NCBI RefSeq assembly: GCF_024362325.1 | Contig: NZ_CP101497.1 | Location: forward strand, 1,736,001-1,800,000 | From: Microcella humidisoli | GTDB taxonomy: Bacteria > Actinomycetota > Actinomycetes > Actinomycetales > Microbacteriaceae | Length of the DNA: 64,000 bases | Direction of reading: 5' to 3' | In this document: positions 11,660 to 21,528 of the stretch, one piece after another | How positions within the stretch are numbered: the stretch's first letter is position 1 | Layout of the letters: every line of letters starts with the position of its first letter | Notes under the pieces: model-generated | What the model saw: only the letters and a program-made list of their open reading frames with translations | Databases searched by the model: none | Told to the model about the DNA's origin: nothing | Position numbers and translations under genes: made by a program

Positions 11660-11967
11660 CGCGCGCGCACGTCGGCGTCGCCGCGCTGATGTCGATCATC
11701 GCCGGGTGGTTCGTGTTCGACGGGGTCAGCTCGCTCATCGGCCTGCCCGCGCTCTACGCCCAGCTGGGCGCCGATCCGTCCGCGGTGCCGTGGGTGCCGC
11801 TGTGGGTGGGCGTCGTGCTGCCGATCGTCTTCTACGCTGTCGCGGTCGTCGTCGCCCGGCGTCAGACGGTCACGCGATTCACGCTCGTGCTCATCGTCGC
11901 CCTCGCGGCGACGGCGACCGTGCGGCTGTCGCTCATCGCGCTCGCGACGGGCTCGATCCTGCTCTGA
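11656..11967 (+). CDS. Small membrane protein, unknown function
   Basis: 103 residues from the GTG at 11656, which overlaps the previous stop by 4 nt (GTGA); a longer upstream frame is a shadow. Three hydrophobic segments (VGVAALMSIIAGWFVFDGV, LWVGVVLPIVFYAVAVVVA, LVLIVALAATATVRLSLIA). Likely cotranslated with the upstream gene. No recognised domain. Confidence 0.75.
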   Translation: MTRAHVGVAALMSIIAGWFVFDGVSSLIGLPALYAQLGADPSAVPWVPLWVGVVLPIVFYAVAVVVARRQTVTRFTLVLIVALAATATVRLSLIALATGSILL

Positions 11968-11973
11968 GGCCGC

Positions 11974-12390
11974 TCAGCCCAACCCCACCCACAGCACGAG
12001 GGCGATGAGCAGCACCTGCATCGCCAGTCGTGGCCAGAACGGCACGGCGATCGCGCCGAAGCGATCCCGGTGCCGGGCCGCGTAGGCGTTCGCGGGAAAG
12101 ACGCACACGAGGAACACCGCGAGCGCGATGCCCGCGGCGGCGCGCGTCGGCTCCCACAGCAGTCCGAGCCCGCCCGCGATCTCGGCGACGCCCGTCACCC
12201 AGACCCAGGCCACCGGTGAGAAGGGCCGACCGTGGAACACCGCGGGCACCATCGCCGCCATGCCCCGCACGATGGGCGGCACGAAGTGGGTGACGCCGAT
12301 GCCGAGGAAGACGATGGCCGTGATCACACGGGCGAGGTCGATGGGCGCGAGCCCCGCATCCGTCGCCGCCATCAGCACCATGGCCGCCAT
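11974..12390 (-). CDS. DoxX-like membrane protein
   Basis: 138 residues from the ATG at 12390 (12381 is an alternative). Four membrane helices and DoxX-family-like features: a helix pair with GVTHF (residues ~32-36), then EIAGGLGLLW. DoxX-like proteins are small integral membrane proteins of poorly known role. The gene is convergent with the small membrane gene ending at 11967 (6 nt apart) and divergent from serA. Confidence 0.75.
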   Translation of the reverse strand: MAAMVLMAATDAGLAPIDLARVITAIVFLGIGVTHFVPPIVRGMAAMVPAVFHGRPFSPVAWVWVTGVAEIAGGLGLLWEPTRAAAGIALAVFLVCVFPANAYAARHRDRFGAIAVPFWPRLAMQVLLIALVLWVGLG

Positions 12391-12502
12391 TCTGCCCGCA
12401 CGCCCTGCGATACCCTGTGAGCACCGGTCGCCCCCACTGGCGTAGGCCACCGCATACCACCGCACCTCTTGTCGGTACCTCTCTGCGTAAGGACCTCACC
12501 CC

Positions 12503-14095
12503 GTGCCCAAGCCGGTCGTGCTCATCGCCGAAGAACTCAGCCCCGCCACCGTCGACGCCCTCGGGCCCGACTTCGACATCCGCCAGGTCGACGGCACCGA
12601 TCGTGCGGCACTGCTCGCCGCGCTCGCCGACGCCTCGGCGGTGCTCATCCGGTCGGCCACGCAGATGGATGCGGAGGCCATCGCCGCGGGAACCGCGCTC
12701 AAGGTCATCGCGCGCGCGGGCGTGGGTCTCGACAACGTCGACGTTCCCGCCGCGACGACTGCGGGTGTCATGGTCGTCAACGCTCCGACGAGCAACGTCA
12801 TCAGCGCCGCCGAACTCGCGATCGCGCACCTGCTCTCGCTCGCGCGCCACGTGCCCGACGCGAACGCCTCGATGAAGGCGGGCGAGTGGAAGCGCTCGAA
12901 GTTCACGGGCGTCGAGCTCTACGAGAAGACGGTGGGCGTCGTCGGCCTCGGCCGCATCGGCGTCCTCGTCGCCCAGCGCCTCGCCGCGTTCGGCGTCGAG
13001 CTCATCGCCTACGACCCCTACGTGCCGCCCGCGCGCGCGCAGCAGCTCGGCGTGACGCTCGTGACGCTCGACGAGCTCATGCAGCGCAGCGACTTCATCA
13101 CGATCCACATTCCCAAGACGCCCGAGACGACGAACCTCATCGGCGCGGCGCAGTTCGCGATGGCGAAGCCGACCCTGCGCATCGTCAACGCGAGCCGCGG
13201 CGGCATCATCGACGAGGATGCCCTCCGGGAGGCGCTCGCCACCGGCCAGATCGCCGGCGCCGGCCTCGACGTGTTCGTGCACGAGCCGCCCGTCGGCTCG
13301 CCCCTGCTCGACCTGCCCACCATCCAGCTCACGCCGCACCTCGGCGCCTCGACGGATGAGGCCCAGGAGAAAGCGGGCGTCTCGGTCGCCAAGTCGGTGC
13401 GCCTCGCGCTCGACGGCGAGCTCGTGCCCGACGCCGTCAACGTGGCGGGCGGCGTCATCGACCCGACCGTGCGGCCGGGCATCCCGCTCATGGAGAAGCT
13501 CGGCCAGGTGTTCGCGGCTCTCGCCGACGCCTCGTTCGCGAGCATCGACGTCGAGGTGCGCGGCGAGATCGTCGCGCATGACGTCAACGTGCTCAAGCTC
13601 GCCGCGCTCAAGGGCATCTTCAGCCGCATCTCGAGCGAGCAGGTCAGCTACGTCAACGCACCGTTGCTCGCCGAGCAGCGCGGCGTGGCCGTGCGCCTGC
13701 TCACCGAGGCAACGAGCGAGGAGTACCGCAACCTGCTGACCATCCGCGGCTCGCTGAGCGACGGCACGCAGCTCTCGGTGAGCGGCACGCTCGTCGGCGC
13801 CAAGCAGGTCGAGAAGATCGTCGAGATCAACGGGTACGACGTCGAGGTGCCGATGGCGCAGCACTTCATCGTCATGATCTACACCGACCGGCCCGGCATC
13901 GTGGCGATCTACGGCAAGGAGTTCGGCGAGGCCTCGATCAACATCGCCGGCATGCAGATCGCTCGGCGCACGGCCGGCGGCCAGGCGCTGAGCGTGCTCA
14001 CGGTCGACTCGCGCGTGCCCGATGAACTGCTTGAGCGCGTGCGCACGGCGATCGACGCGACCGTCATGCGGGAGATCACGATCGTCGAGCAGTAG
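12503..14095 (+). CDS. serA: D-3-phosphoglycerate dehydrogenase
   Basis: 530 residues, the long actinobacterial/mammalian form. First step of serine synthesis from 3-phosphoglycerate. NAD-binding GLGRIG (near residue 151); catalytic Arg in NASRGGIID (near 231-239), Glu in the following helix and His in TPHLGAST (near 279-286). C-terminal part holds the intervening ASB domain (about 315-450) and an ACT domain (about 455-530) for serine regulation. GTG start with an AAGGA ribosome site. The stop codon lies inside the first copy of a 15-bp tandem repeat. Confidence 0.97.
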   Translation: MPKPVVLIAEELSPATVDALGPDFDIRQVDGTDRAALLAALADASAVLIRSATQMDAEAIAAGTALKVIARAGVGLDNVDVPAATTAGVMVVNAPTSNVISAAELAIAHLLSLARHVPDANASMKAGEWKRSKFTGVELYEKTVGVVGLGRIGVLVAQRLAAFGVELIAYDPYVPPARAQQLGVTLVTLDELMQRSDFITIHIPKTPETTNLIGAAQFAMAKPTLRIVNASRGGIIDEDALREALATGQIAGAGLDVFVHEPPVGSPLLDLPTIQLTPHLGASTDEAQEKAGVSVAKSVRLALDGELVPDAVNVAGGVIDPTVRPGIPLMEKLGQVFAALADASFASIDVEVRGEIVAHDVNVLKLAALKGIFSRISSEQVSYVNAPLLAEQRGVAVRLLTEATSEEYRNLLTIRGSLSDGTQLSVSGTLVGAKQVEKIVEINGYDVEVPMAQHFIVMIYTDRPGIVAIYGKEFGEASINIAGMQIARRTAGGQALSVLTVDSRVPDELLERVRTAIDATVMREITIVEQ

Positions 14096-14137
14096 CCCGT
14101 CGAGCAGGAGCCCGTCGCGCAGGAGTCCGTCGAGCGG
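14083..14137 (+). repeat. 15-bp tandem repeat overlapping the serA 3' end
   Basis: Copies at 14083-14097, 14098-14112, 14113-14127 and a partial at 14128-14137, unit CGTCGAGCAGGAGCC with few changes. Copy 1 contains the serA stop TAG where the later copies read GAG. Confidence 0.85.
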
Positions 14138-14153
14138 TCGGCACCCGCACGCA

Positions 14154-14184
14154 GAAGAGCGCCCGTCGTCGACGGGCGCTCTTC
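14154..14184. terminator. Bidirectional terminator hairpin between serA and the DUF6458 gene
   Basis: Perfect 14-bp stem, GAAGAGCGCCCGTC and its complement, with a 3-nt loop (GTC). A-rich on the left and TT on the right arm fit a bidirectional terminator between convergent genes. Followed by a 10-bp direct repeat (ggtcgtgacc, twice, from 14187). Confidence 0.8.
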
Positions 14185-14209
14185 GTGGTCGTGACCGGTC
14201 GTGACCGGT

Positions 14210-14476
14210 CTAGACGCGGTCGTCGACCGGGTCGGAGGCGATCGACTCGCGGCGCGTGACGGCCTCGCCGCTCGCGGGGTCGACATGCGTGTGCTGCGTC
14301 GTGACCGACGAGCGCTTGCGCGCCATCAGCACGGCGCCCATGAGGATCATCACGACACCGGCGGCCATGAGGATATACCCCACGGTCGACAGCGCGATCC
14401 AGTCGAGCGTGACGTTCACCGCGAAGGCCAGGATGGCGCCGACGGCGAAGAGGAAGATTCCGAATCCAATGCTCAT
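14210..14476 (-). CDS. DUF6458-type small membrane protein
   Basis: 88 residues from the ATG at 14476, chosen because a strong AAAGGAG ribosome site sits just upstream; the longer frame to 14545 lacks one. Two hydrophobic segments (residues 2-22 and 31-51), then a charged tail. Matches the small actinobacterial DUF6458 type by pattern; function unknown. Confidence 0.8.
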   Translation of the reverse strand: MSIGFGIFLFAVGAILAFAVNVTLDWIALSTVGYILMAAGVVMILMGAVLMARKRSSVTTQHTHVDPASGEAVTRRESIASDPVDDRV

Positions 14477-14627
14477 TGTGGGAGCTCCTTTCGATTCGGT
14501 GAGGACTCTATGGGTCGGCCGTGCAGGCGCGCACCCCCTTGACAAGCGGCTCTGACATCCCCACTAGCCTGGAAGCACTGTCGTCCGCCGAGCTTTCCGG
14601 CGGCATGTGCACACCGGGGAGAGAACT

Positions 14628-15674
14628 GTGAAGCGAACGCTCGACCTCGCCGTCATCGGCGGCGACGGCATCGGTCCCGAAGTCACCGCCGAGGCGCTCA
14701 AGGCCCTGCGCGCGGCCGTCGGCGACGACGTCGCCCTGACCGAGACGGCGTACGCGCTCGGTGCCGAGCACTACCTCGCGACGGGCGAGATTCTCTCCGA
14801 CGACACCCTCGCCGCCCTCGCGCGCCATGACGCGATCCTGTTCGGCGCGGTCGGTGGCGACCCGCGCGACCCCCGCCTCGCGGGCGGCATCATCGAGCGC
14901 GGGCTGCTGCTCAAGCTGCGCTTCGCCTTCGACCACTACGTCAACCTGCGGCCGACGCTGCTCGCCCCCGGCATCGCGTCGCCGCTGCGCGACCCGGGCG
15001 CGGTCGACTTCGTCGTCGTGCGCGAAGGAACCGAAGGCCCCTACGTCGGCAACGGCGGCCGATTCCGCCAGGGCACCCCGCACGAGGTCGCGACCGAGGT
15101 GTCGATCAACACGGCGTACGGCGTCGAGCGCGTCGTGCGCTTCGCCTTCGCTCAGGCCGCCGCGCGCCGCCAGAAGCTCACGCTCGTGCACAAGACCAAC
15201 GTGCTCGTGCACGCTGGCGCGCTGTGGCAGAGCACCGTCGACCGCGTGGCGCCCGAGTTCGCCTCCGTCGCCGTCGACTACCTGCACGTCGACGCCGCGA
15301 CGATCTTCCTCGCGACCGACCCGTCGCGCTTCGACGTGATCGTCACCGACAACCTGTTCGGCGACATTCTCACCGACCTCGCGGCGGCGATCGGCGGCGG
15401 CATCGGGCTCGCGGCCTCGGGCAACCTCAACCCCGACGGCGCGTTCCCGAGCATGGTCGAGCCCGTGCACGGCTCCGCCCCCGACATCGCGGGCCAGCAG
15501 AAGGCCGATCCGACCGCCGCGATCCTGTCGGTCGCGATCCTGCTCGAGCAGCAGGGGCTTCCGGATGCCGCGGCGCGCGTGCGCACCGCGGTGCTCGCCG
15601 ACCTCGCCGAGCGGGGCCAGTCACCCCGCCGCACGAGCGAGGTCGGAGACGCCATCGTCGCCCGGCTGCGGTGA
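14628..15674 (+). CDS. leuB: 3-isopropylmalate dehydrogenase
   Basis: 348 residues from the GTG at 14628 (GGGGAGAG ribosome site at 14616-14623). Oxidative decarboxylation of 3-isopropylmalate in leucine synthesis. Isocitrate/isopropylmalate dehydrogenase fold: [11 protein letters not shown] at the N-terminus, [10 protein letters not shown] substrate loop (about residues 130-139), metal-binding aspartates in the [13 protein letters not shown] segment and the [13 protein letters not shown] loop. The last codons lie in the first copy of a 34-bp tandem repeat. Confidence 0.96.
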   Translation: MKRTLDLAVIGGDGIGPEVTAEALKALRAAVGDDVALTETAYALGAEHYLATGEILSDDTLAALARHDAILFGAVGGDPRDPRLAGGIIERGLLLKLRFAFDHYVNLRPTLLAPGIASPLRDPGAVDFVVVREGTEGPYVGNGGRFRQGTPHEVATEVSINTAYGVERVVRFAFAQAAARRQKLTLVHKTNVLVHAGALWQSTVDRVAPEFASVAVDYLHVDAATIFLATDPSRFDVIVTDNLFGDILTDLAAAIGGGIGLAASGNLNPDGAFPSMVEPVHGSAPDIAGQQKADPTAAILSVAILLEQQGLPDAAARVRTAVLADLAERGQSPRRTSEVGDAIVARLR

Positions 15675-15770
15675 CCCCTCGGGCGTCCCCGCCGCCCGGC
15701 CGCGTTGACCTCTCGGGCGTCCCTGCCGCCCGGCTGCGTTACTCCTCGGGCGTCCCTGCCGCCCGGCCGC
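15660..15770 (+). repeat. 33/34-bp tandem repeat from the leuB 3' end into the intergenic region
   Basis: The block gcccggc recurs at 15660, 15694, 15728 and 15761 (periods 34, 34, 33) with a ctcgggcgtccc block between each pair. Copy 1 includes the leuB stop codon (15672-15674). It occupies most of the leuB-ilvE gap. Confidence 0.9.
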
Positions 15771-15844
15771 GCGAGCCCCCGCAGAGTACGCTGTATCCAC
15801 GCTCTTCCGGGGCCTTCGGGCGCCGGCGACCCTCGAGGATCCCC

Positions 15845-16957
15845 ATGACGAACCTGCTGCCGATGGCCACCCGCGAGCTCACGTGGGCCGTGACCCCCAA
15901 CGAGACCGCGCGACCCGTCGACGAGCGCGCGGCGATCCTCGCCGACCCGGGTTTCGGCAAGCATTTCACCGACCACATGGTCGACATCTGCTGGAGCGAG
16001 ATGGGCGGCTGGCACCGCCCGCGCGTGCAGCCCTACGGCCCCATCGCGCTCGACCCGGCCGCCTCGGTGCTGCACTACGGGCAGGAGATCTTCGAAGGAC
16101 TCAAGGCCTACCGCCACGCCGACGGATCGATCTGGTCGTTCCGCCCCGACGCGAACGCGCGTCGCCTGCAGCGCTCGGCGAAGCGCCTCGCCCTGCCCGA
16201 GCTGCCCGAGCAGTACTTCATCGAGGCGCTGCGGCAGCTCATCGCGATCGACGGCGACTGGGTGCCGAGCGCACCCGAGACGAGCCTGTACCTGCGGCCC
16301 TTCATGTTCGCCAAGGAGGCCTTCCTCGGCGTGCGCCCCGCCCACAAGGTGGCGTTCTACGTCATCGCCTCGCCCGCCGGCGCCTACTTCCACGGCGGCG
16401 TGAAGCCCGTGTCGATCTGGCTCTCGACCCAGTATTCGCGCGCCGGCAAGGGCGGCACGGGCGCCGCGAAGACGGGCGGCAACTACGCGGCCTCGCTCGT
16501 CGCACAGGCGGAGGCGGCGGAGCACGGCTGCGCCCAGGTGCTGTTCCTCGACTCGGTCGAGGGGAAGTGGCTCGAGGAGCTCGGCGGCATGAACATCGTG
16601 CTCGTCTACAAAGACGGCACGCTCGTGACGCCGCAGAGCGACTCGATCCTCGAGGGCATCACGCGCGACTCGATCCTGCAGCTCGCCGAAGACCGCGGCC
16701 ACACCGTCGAGCGGCGCCGTGTCAGCATCGACGAGTGGCGCGAGGGCGCGGCATCCGGTGACATCGTCGAGGCGTTCGCGTGCGGCACCGCCGCGGTCGT
16801 CACGCCAATCGCGCTCATCAAGGCCGCCGACTTCGAGATCGGCAGCGCCGACGCCGAGGCGGGCGAGCTGACGATGTCGCTGCGTGCCGAGCTCACCGAC
16901 ATCCAGTACGGCCGCCGCCCCGACCCGCACGGGTGGATGCTGCGGCTCGACGCCTGA
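15845..16957 (+). CDS. ilvE: Branched-chain amino acid aminotransferase
   Basis: 370 residues from the ATG at 15845 with a GAGGAT-type ribosome site; a longer in-phase frame overlaps leuB and is not real. Class IV PLP aminotransferase. Substrate loop [13 protein letters not shown] (about residues 79-91); the PLP Lys is in [12 protein letters not shown] (about 211-222). Last step of Val/Leu/Ile synthesis, or first step of their breakdown. Possible -10 near 15786. Confidence 0.96.
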   Translation: MTNLLPMATRELTWAVTPNETARPVDERAAILADPGFGKHFTDHMVDICWSEMGGWHRPRVQPYGPIALDPAASVLHYGQEIFEGLKAYRHADGSIWSFRPDANARRLQRSAKRLALPELPEQYFIEALRQLIAIDGDWVPSAPETSLYLRPFMFAKEAFLGVRPAHKVAFYVIASPAGAYFHGGVKPVSIWLSTQYSRAGKGGTGAAKTGGNYAASLVAQAEAAEHGCAQVLFLDSVEGKWLEELGGMNIVLVYKDGTLVTPQSDSILEGITRDSILQLAEDRGHTVERRRVSIDEWREGAASGDIVEAFACGTAAVVTPIALIKAADFEIGSADAEAGELTMSLRAELTDIQYGRRPDPHGWMLRLDA

Positions 16958-16976
16958 TCACGACGGTCGATCACCC

Positions 16977-17432
16977 GTGCTCGCCATCGATCCCGACTTC
17001 GCTCGCATGAGCGCGCTCGAGCGCGCGGGCGTCGCCGCGCTGTGCCTCGGCGGCGGCGTCGTGCTCGGGCTCATCGGCACTTTCGCGCACCAGTCGCTGC
17101 CGCCCATCGGGGTGGGGATCGCGCTCATCACGGTCGCCCTCTACATCGTCGGCCTGCGGGCCTGGGGCGGCGTGCGCACCCCTGCGGCGGCGGGTGCCCT
17201 GGGTGTCGGCGGCGTCAGCGCTCTACTCGCGACGGCGACGGGCGGTTCGGTGCTCGTGCCCGCCAACACGGTCGGCTATGCCTGGCTGGTCGGCATCACG
17301 GCGATCGCGTTCCTCGCGCTCGCCTGGCCGCACATCCAGCGGGCTCCCCAGTCGCGTGCCGATACGATGGAGGGGTCCGCGACTGCCACCTCGACAGCGC
17401 ATCCCGAAGTGAAGGAACGACCACTGCCGTGA
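16977..17432 (+). CDS. Small membrane protein, unknown function
   Basis: 151 residues from the GTG at 16977, or 141 from the ATG at 17007; neither start has a strong ribosome site. Four hydrophobic segments. It starts 19 nt after ilvE and its stop overlaps the GTG of fdxA by 4 nt, so it is probably cotranscribed with fdxA and dapC. No recognised family. Confidence 0.7.
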   Translation: MLAIDPDFARMSALERAGVAALCLGGGVVLGLIGTFAHQSLPPIGVGIALITVALYIVGLRAWGGVRTPAAAGALGVGGVSALLATATGGSVLVPANTVGYAWLVGITAIAFLALAWPHIQRAPQSRADTMEGSATATSTAHPEVKERPLP

Positions 17433-17746
17433 CCTACGTGATCGCCCTGCCCTGCGTCGACGTCAAAGACCGCGCCTGCATCGACGAGTGCCCCGTCGAC
17501 TGCATCTACGAGGGCGACCGGATGCTCTACATCCACCCCGACGAGTGCGTCGACTGCGGTGCGTGCGAGCCCGTGTGCCCCGTCGAGGCGATCTACTACG
17601 AAGACGACGTGCCCGAGCAGTGGGCGGACTACTACACCGCGAACGTCGAGTTCTTCAGCGAGATCGGTTCGCCCGGCGGAGCCGCCAAGGTCGGCGTGCT
17701 GCCCGGCGACCACCCGATCGTCGCCGCGGTTCCGCCGCAGGCGTAG
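17429..17746 (+). CDS. fdxA: Seven-iron ferredoxin (3Fe-4S/4Fe-4S)
   Basis: 105 residues from the GTG at 17429. Actinobacterial FdxA/FdxC type: first cluster set C9, C17, DECPVDCIYEG, then CVDCGACEPVCPVEAIYYE for the second cluster. Small soluble electron carrier. Next to dapC, a neighbourhood also seen in mycobacteria (fdxC-dapC). Confidence 0.95.
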   Translation: MTYVIALPCVDVKDRACIDECPVDCIYEGDRMLYIHPDECVDCGACEPVCPVEAIYYEDDVPEQWADYYTANVEFFSEIGSPGGAAKVGVLPGDHPIVAAVPPQA

Positions 17747-17756
17747 CCGCACCATC

Positions 17757-18929
17757 GTGGGTATCGCTTTACCCGACTTCCCCTGGGACTCGCTCGCACC
17801 GTACGCCGCCCGAGCGCGTGAGCACGCCGACGGCATCGTCGACCTCTCGGTCGGCTCGCCCGTCGACGCCACGCCCGCGGTCGTGCGCGACGCCCTCGTG
17901 GCCGCGACCGATGCGCACGCCTACCCGCAGACGATGGGCACGCCCGCCCTGCGCGACGCGATCGTCGACTGGTACGCCCGCCGCCGTGGCGTGACGGGGC
18001 TGGTTCCGGATGCCGTGCTCCCGACGATCGGCAGCAAAGAGCTCGTCGGCCTCCTGCCGCTGCTGCTCGGCCTCGGTCCGGGCGACACCGTCGTCTATCC
18101 GCGCACGGCCTACCCGACCTACGCCGTCGGATCCGTGCTCGCCCGCGCGTCCGGCCTCGCGACCGACGACCCCGCCGAGTGGCCCGCATCCACCCGCCTG
18201 GTCTGGCTCAACAGTCCGGGCAACCCGACGGGAGCCGTGCTCGGCGTGCCCGCGCTGCGCGCCGCGGTCGCGCGCGCCCGCGAGCTCGGGGCCGTGCTCG
18301 TCAACGACGAGTGCTATGCCGAGCTGGGCTGGCGGCCCGAGGCCTGGGGTGCGACAGCCGGGGCAGGGTCGGGCGCGGAAGGGTCGGGCGCGGAGGAGTG
18401 GGCCGCTGCCGAGCGCGTGCCGAGCATCCTCGACCCCCGCGTCACCGACGGCGACCGCACGGGCCTGCTGAGCGTGTACTCGCTCAGCAAGCAGTCGAAT
18501 CTCGCGGGCTACCGCGCCGCGTTCCTCGCGGGCGACGAGGCGATCGTGCGGCAGGTGCTCGAGGTGCGCAAGCACGCCGGGCTCATCCCGCCCGCGCCCG
18601 TGCAGGCGGCCATGGTCGCGGCCCTCGGCGACGAGGCGCACGTCGCCGAGCAGCGTGAGCGCTACCGCGGGCGGCGGGCCGTGCTCGCCCCCGCCCTCGA
18701 GGGTGCGGGTTTCCGCGTCGACCACTCGGAAGCGGGCCTCTACCTGTGGTGCACGCGCGGCGAGCCGGCGCTCGCGACGATCGCGCTGCTCGCCGAGCAC
18801 GGCATCCTCGCCGCACCCGGCACGTTCTACGAGGGCGAGGCCTCGCAGCACGTGCGGCTCGCGCTCACGGCGACCGACGAGCGCAACGCCGCCGCCGCCG
18901 CGCGTTTGGCGCATCTCTCCAAGGCCTGA
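17757..18929 (+). CDS. dapC: Succinyldiaminopimelate aminotransferase (DapC)
   Basis: 390 residues from the GTG at 17757, 10 nt after fdxA. Class I/II PLP aminotransferase; PLP Lys in SVYSLSKQSNLAGYRAAF (about residues 240-257), WLNSPGNPTG motif, and NDECYAELGW. Makes the amino form of succinyl-L-2-amino-6-oxopimelate in lysine/peptidoglycan synthesis, matching dapD and dapE nearby. Contains a 15-bp in-frame duplication (18366-18394) giving a GSGAE repeat in a surface loop. Confidence 0.92.
   Translation: MGIALPDFPWDSLAPYAARAREHADGIVDLSVGSPVDATPAVVRDALVAATDAHAYPQTMGTPALRDAIVDWYARRRGVTGLVPDAVLPTIGSKELVGLLPLLLGLGPGDTVVYPRTAYPTYAVGSVLARASGLATDDPAEWPASTRLVWLNSPGNPTGAVLGVPALRAAVARARELGAVLVNDECYAELGWRPEAWGATAGAGSGAEGSGAEEWAAAERVPSILDPRVTDGDRTGLLSVYSLSKQSNLAGYRAAFLAGDEAIVRQVLEVRKHAGLIPPAPVQAAMVAALGDEAHVAEQRERYRGRRAVLAPALEGAGFRVDHSEAGLYLWCTRGEPALATIALLAEHGILAAPGTFYEGEASQHVRLALTATDERNAAAAARLAHLSKA
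18366..18394 (+). repeat. 15-bp in-frame tandem duplication inside dapC
   Basis: gggtcgggcgcgga occurs at 18366 and again at 18381. It encodes a repeated Gly-Ser-Gly-Ala-Glu between the catalytic NDECYAELGW segment and the PLP lysine region. Confidence 0.8.
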
Positions 18930-19080
18930 GCCCCCCTGTTGGGCGGTGCGTGACTGGTGCGCCTTTGCGCATAGGCTGTAAGCGGGTCACTCCCGAGCCG
19001 CCACCACCACCATGGCTCGTTCTCGGGACCCCGCCCCCACAGACCGATCACACCCCGATCACATCCCGCGAGGAGGCGCA

Positions 19081-20412
<1,332 letters not shown>

Positions 20413-20441
20413 CCGACCCGGCCCCGGGGCCGTCGCCGACG

Positions 20442-20466
20442 CGGGATGCTCGCGCCGAGCATCCCG
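20442..20466. terminator. Terminator hairpin between convergent gltA and dapD
   Basis: Perfect 11-bp stem CGGGATGCTCG / CGAGCATCCCG with a CGC loop, 30 nt after gltA and 13 nt from the dapD stop. Confidence 0.7.
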
Positions 20467-20478
20467 AACCGGCTCGGC

Positions 20479-21492
20479 CTACGCGTGCAGGGCCTCGTTG
20501 AGCTGCACGCCCGCGCCCGTGCGGGGCAGCACCTCGACGGCGCCCGTGAGCGAGCTGCGGCGGAACAGCAGCCCCGGCGCGCCCGAGAGCTCAGCGGCCT
20601 TGACGGTGCGCGGCTGCCCGTCGGCGCCGACGGTGCCGTCGACGACGACGACCTTTTGGCCGGCCGTCACGTAGAGGCCCGCCTCGACGACCGAGTCGTC
20701 GCCGATCGAGATGCCGATGCCGCTGTTGGCGCCGAGCAGCGCGCGTTCGCCGATCGCGATGCGATGCGTGCCGCCGCCCGAGAGCGTGCCCATGATCGAG
20801 GCGCCGCCGCCGATGTCGCTGCCGTCGCCGACCACGACGCCCTGGCTGATGCGGCCCTCGACCATCGACGCGCCGAGCGTGCCGGCGTTGAAGTTGATGA
20901 AGCCCTCGTGCATGACGGTCGTGCCGGGCGAGACGTAGGCGCCGAGGCGCACGCGCGAGGCGTCGGCGATGCGCACGCGCGGCGGCGTGACGTAGTCGAG
21001 CAGGCGCGGGAACTTGTCGATGCCGAGCGCCGAGATGCCCGCCTGCTGCAGCGCGGGGCGGCGCGCGTCGAAGTCGTCGGGGTGCATGGGTCCGGCGGTC
21101 GTCCACATGACGATCGGCAGGTGGCCGAACACGCCGTCAAGGTTCAGCGTGTTGGGCGCGACGAGGCGGTGGCTCAGCAGGTGTAGGCGCAGGTAGGCAT
21201 CGGGGGTGGATGCCGGCGGCGCATCGAGGTCGATCGAGATCGTGCGGGCCTCGCGGCGCACGCCCCGCCGCGCGTCCTCGCCCTGCAGGTGCTCGATCTC
21301 GGCGGGCACGATGTACGGGTCGCGCCCGTGCGGCAGCGTGCCCAGGGCGGGGTGCGGATACCAGGTGTCGAGCTCGGCGCCGTCGGCGATGCGCAACGTG
21401 ACGAGGCCATAGCCCCAGGCGTGGCGCGTGGCGCGCTCGGAATCGGTGGCGACGGGGGTCTCGCGGGCGGACGGGGCGGCGGGGCTCGACAT
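20479..21492 (-). CDS. dapD: Tetrahydrodipicolinate N-succinyltransferase
   Basis: 337 residues. Left-handed beta-helix enzyme of the longer actinobacterial DapD type: an N-terminal alpha/beta region, then hexapeptide repeats (about residues 175-280; RLGAYVSPGTTVMHEGFINF, GDGSDIGGGASIMGTLSGG). Transfers succinyl from CoA to tetrahydrodipicolinate. Divergent from dapE over a 36-bp gap; a TAGCCT -10 lies 6 nt before the ATG on the minus strand. Confidence 0.95.
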   Translation of the reverse strand: MSSPAAPSARETPVATDSERATRHAWGYGLVTLRIADGAELDTWYPHPALGTLPHGRDPYIVPAEIEHLQGEDARRGVRREARTISIDLDAPPASTPDAYLRLHLLSHRLVAPNTLNLDGVFGHLPIVMWTTAGPMHPDDFDARRPALQQAGISALGIDKFPRLLDYVTPPRVRIADASRVRLGAYVSPGTTVMHEGFINFNAGTLGASMVEGRISQGVVVGDGSDIGGGASIMGTLSGGGTHRIAIGERALLGANSGIGISIGDDSVVEAGLYVTAGQKVVVVDGTVGADGQPRTVKAAELSGAPGLLFRRSSLTGAVEVLPRTGAGVQLNEALHA

Positions 21493-21528
21493 GCCTCCAG
21501 GCTACCGGCGCCGCATTACCCTGGAGTC

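Noticed and set aside
14093-14200. serA truncated by a nonsense mutation
   Set aside because: The ACT domain is complete before the TAG, so the extra open stretch is repeat-derived rather than lost protein.
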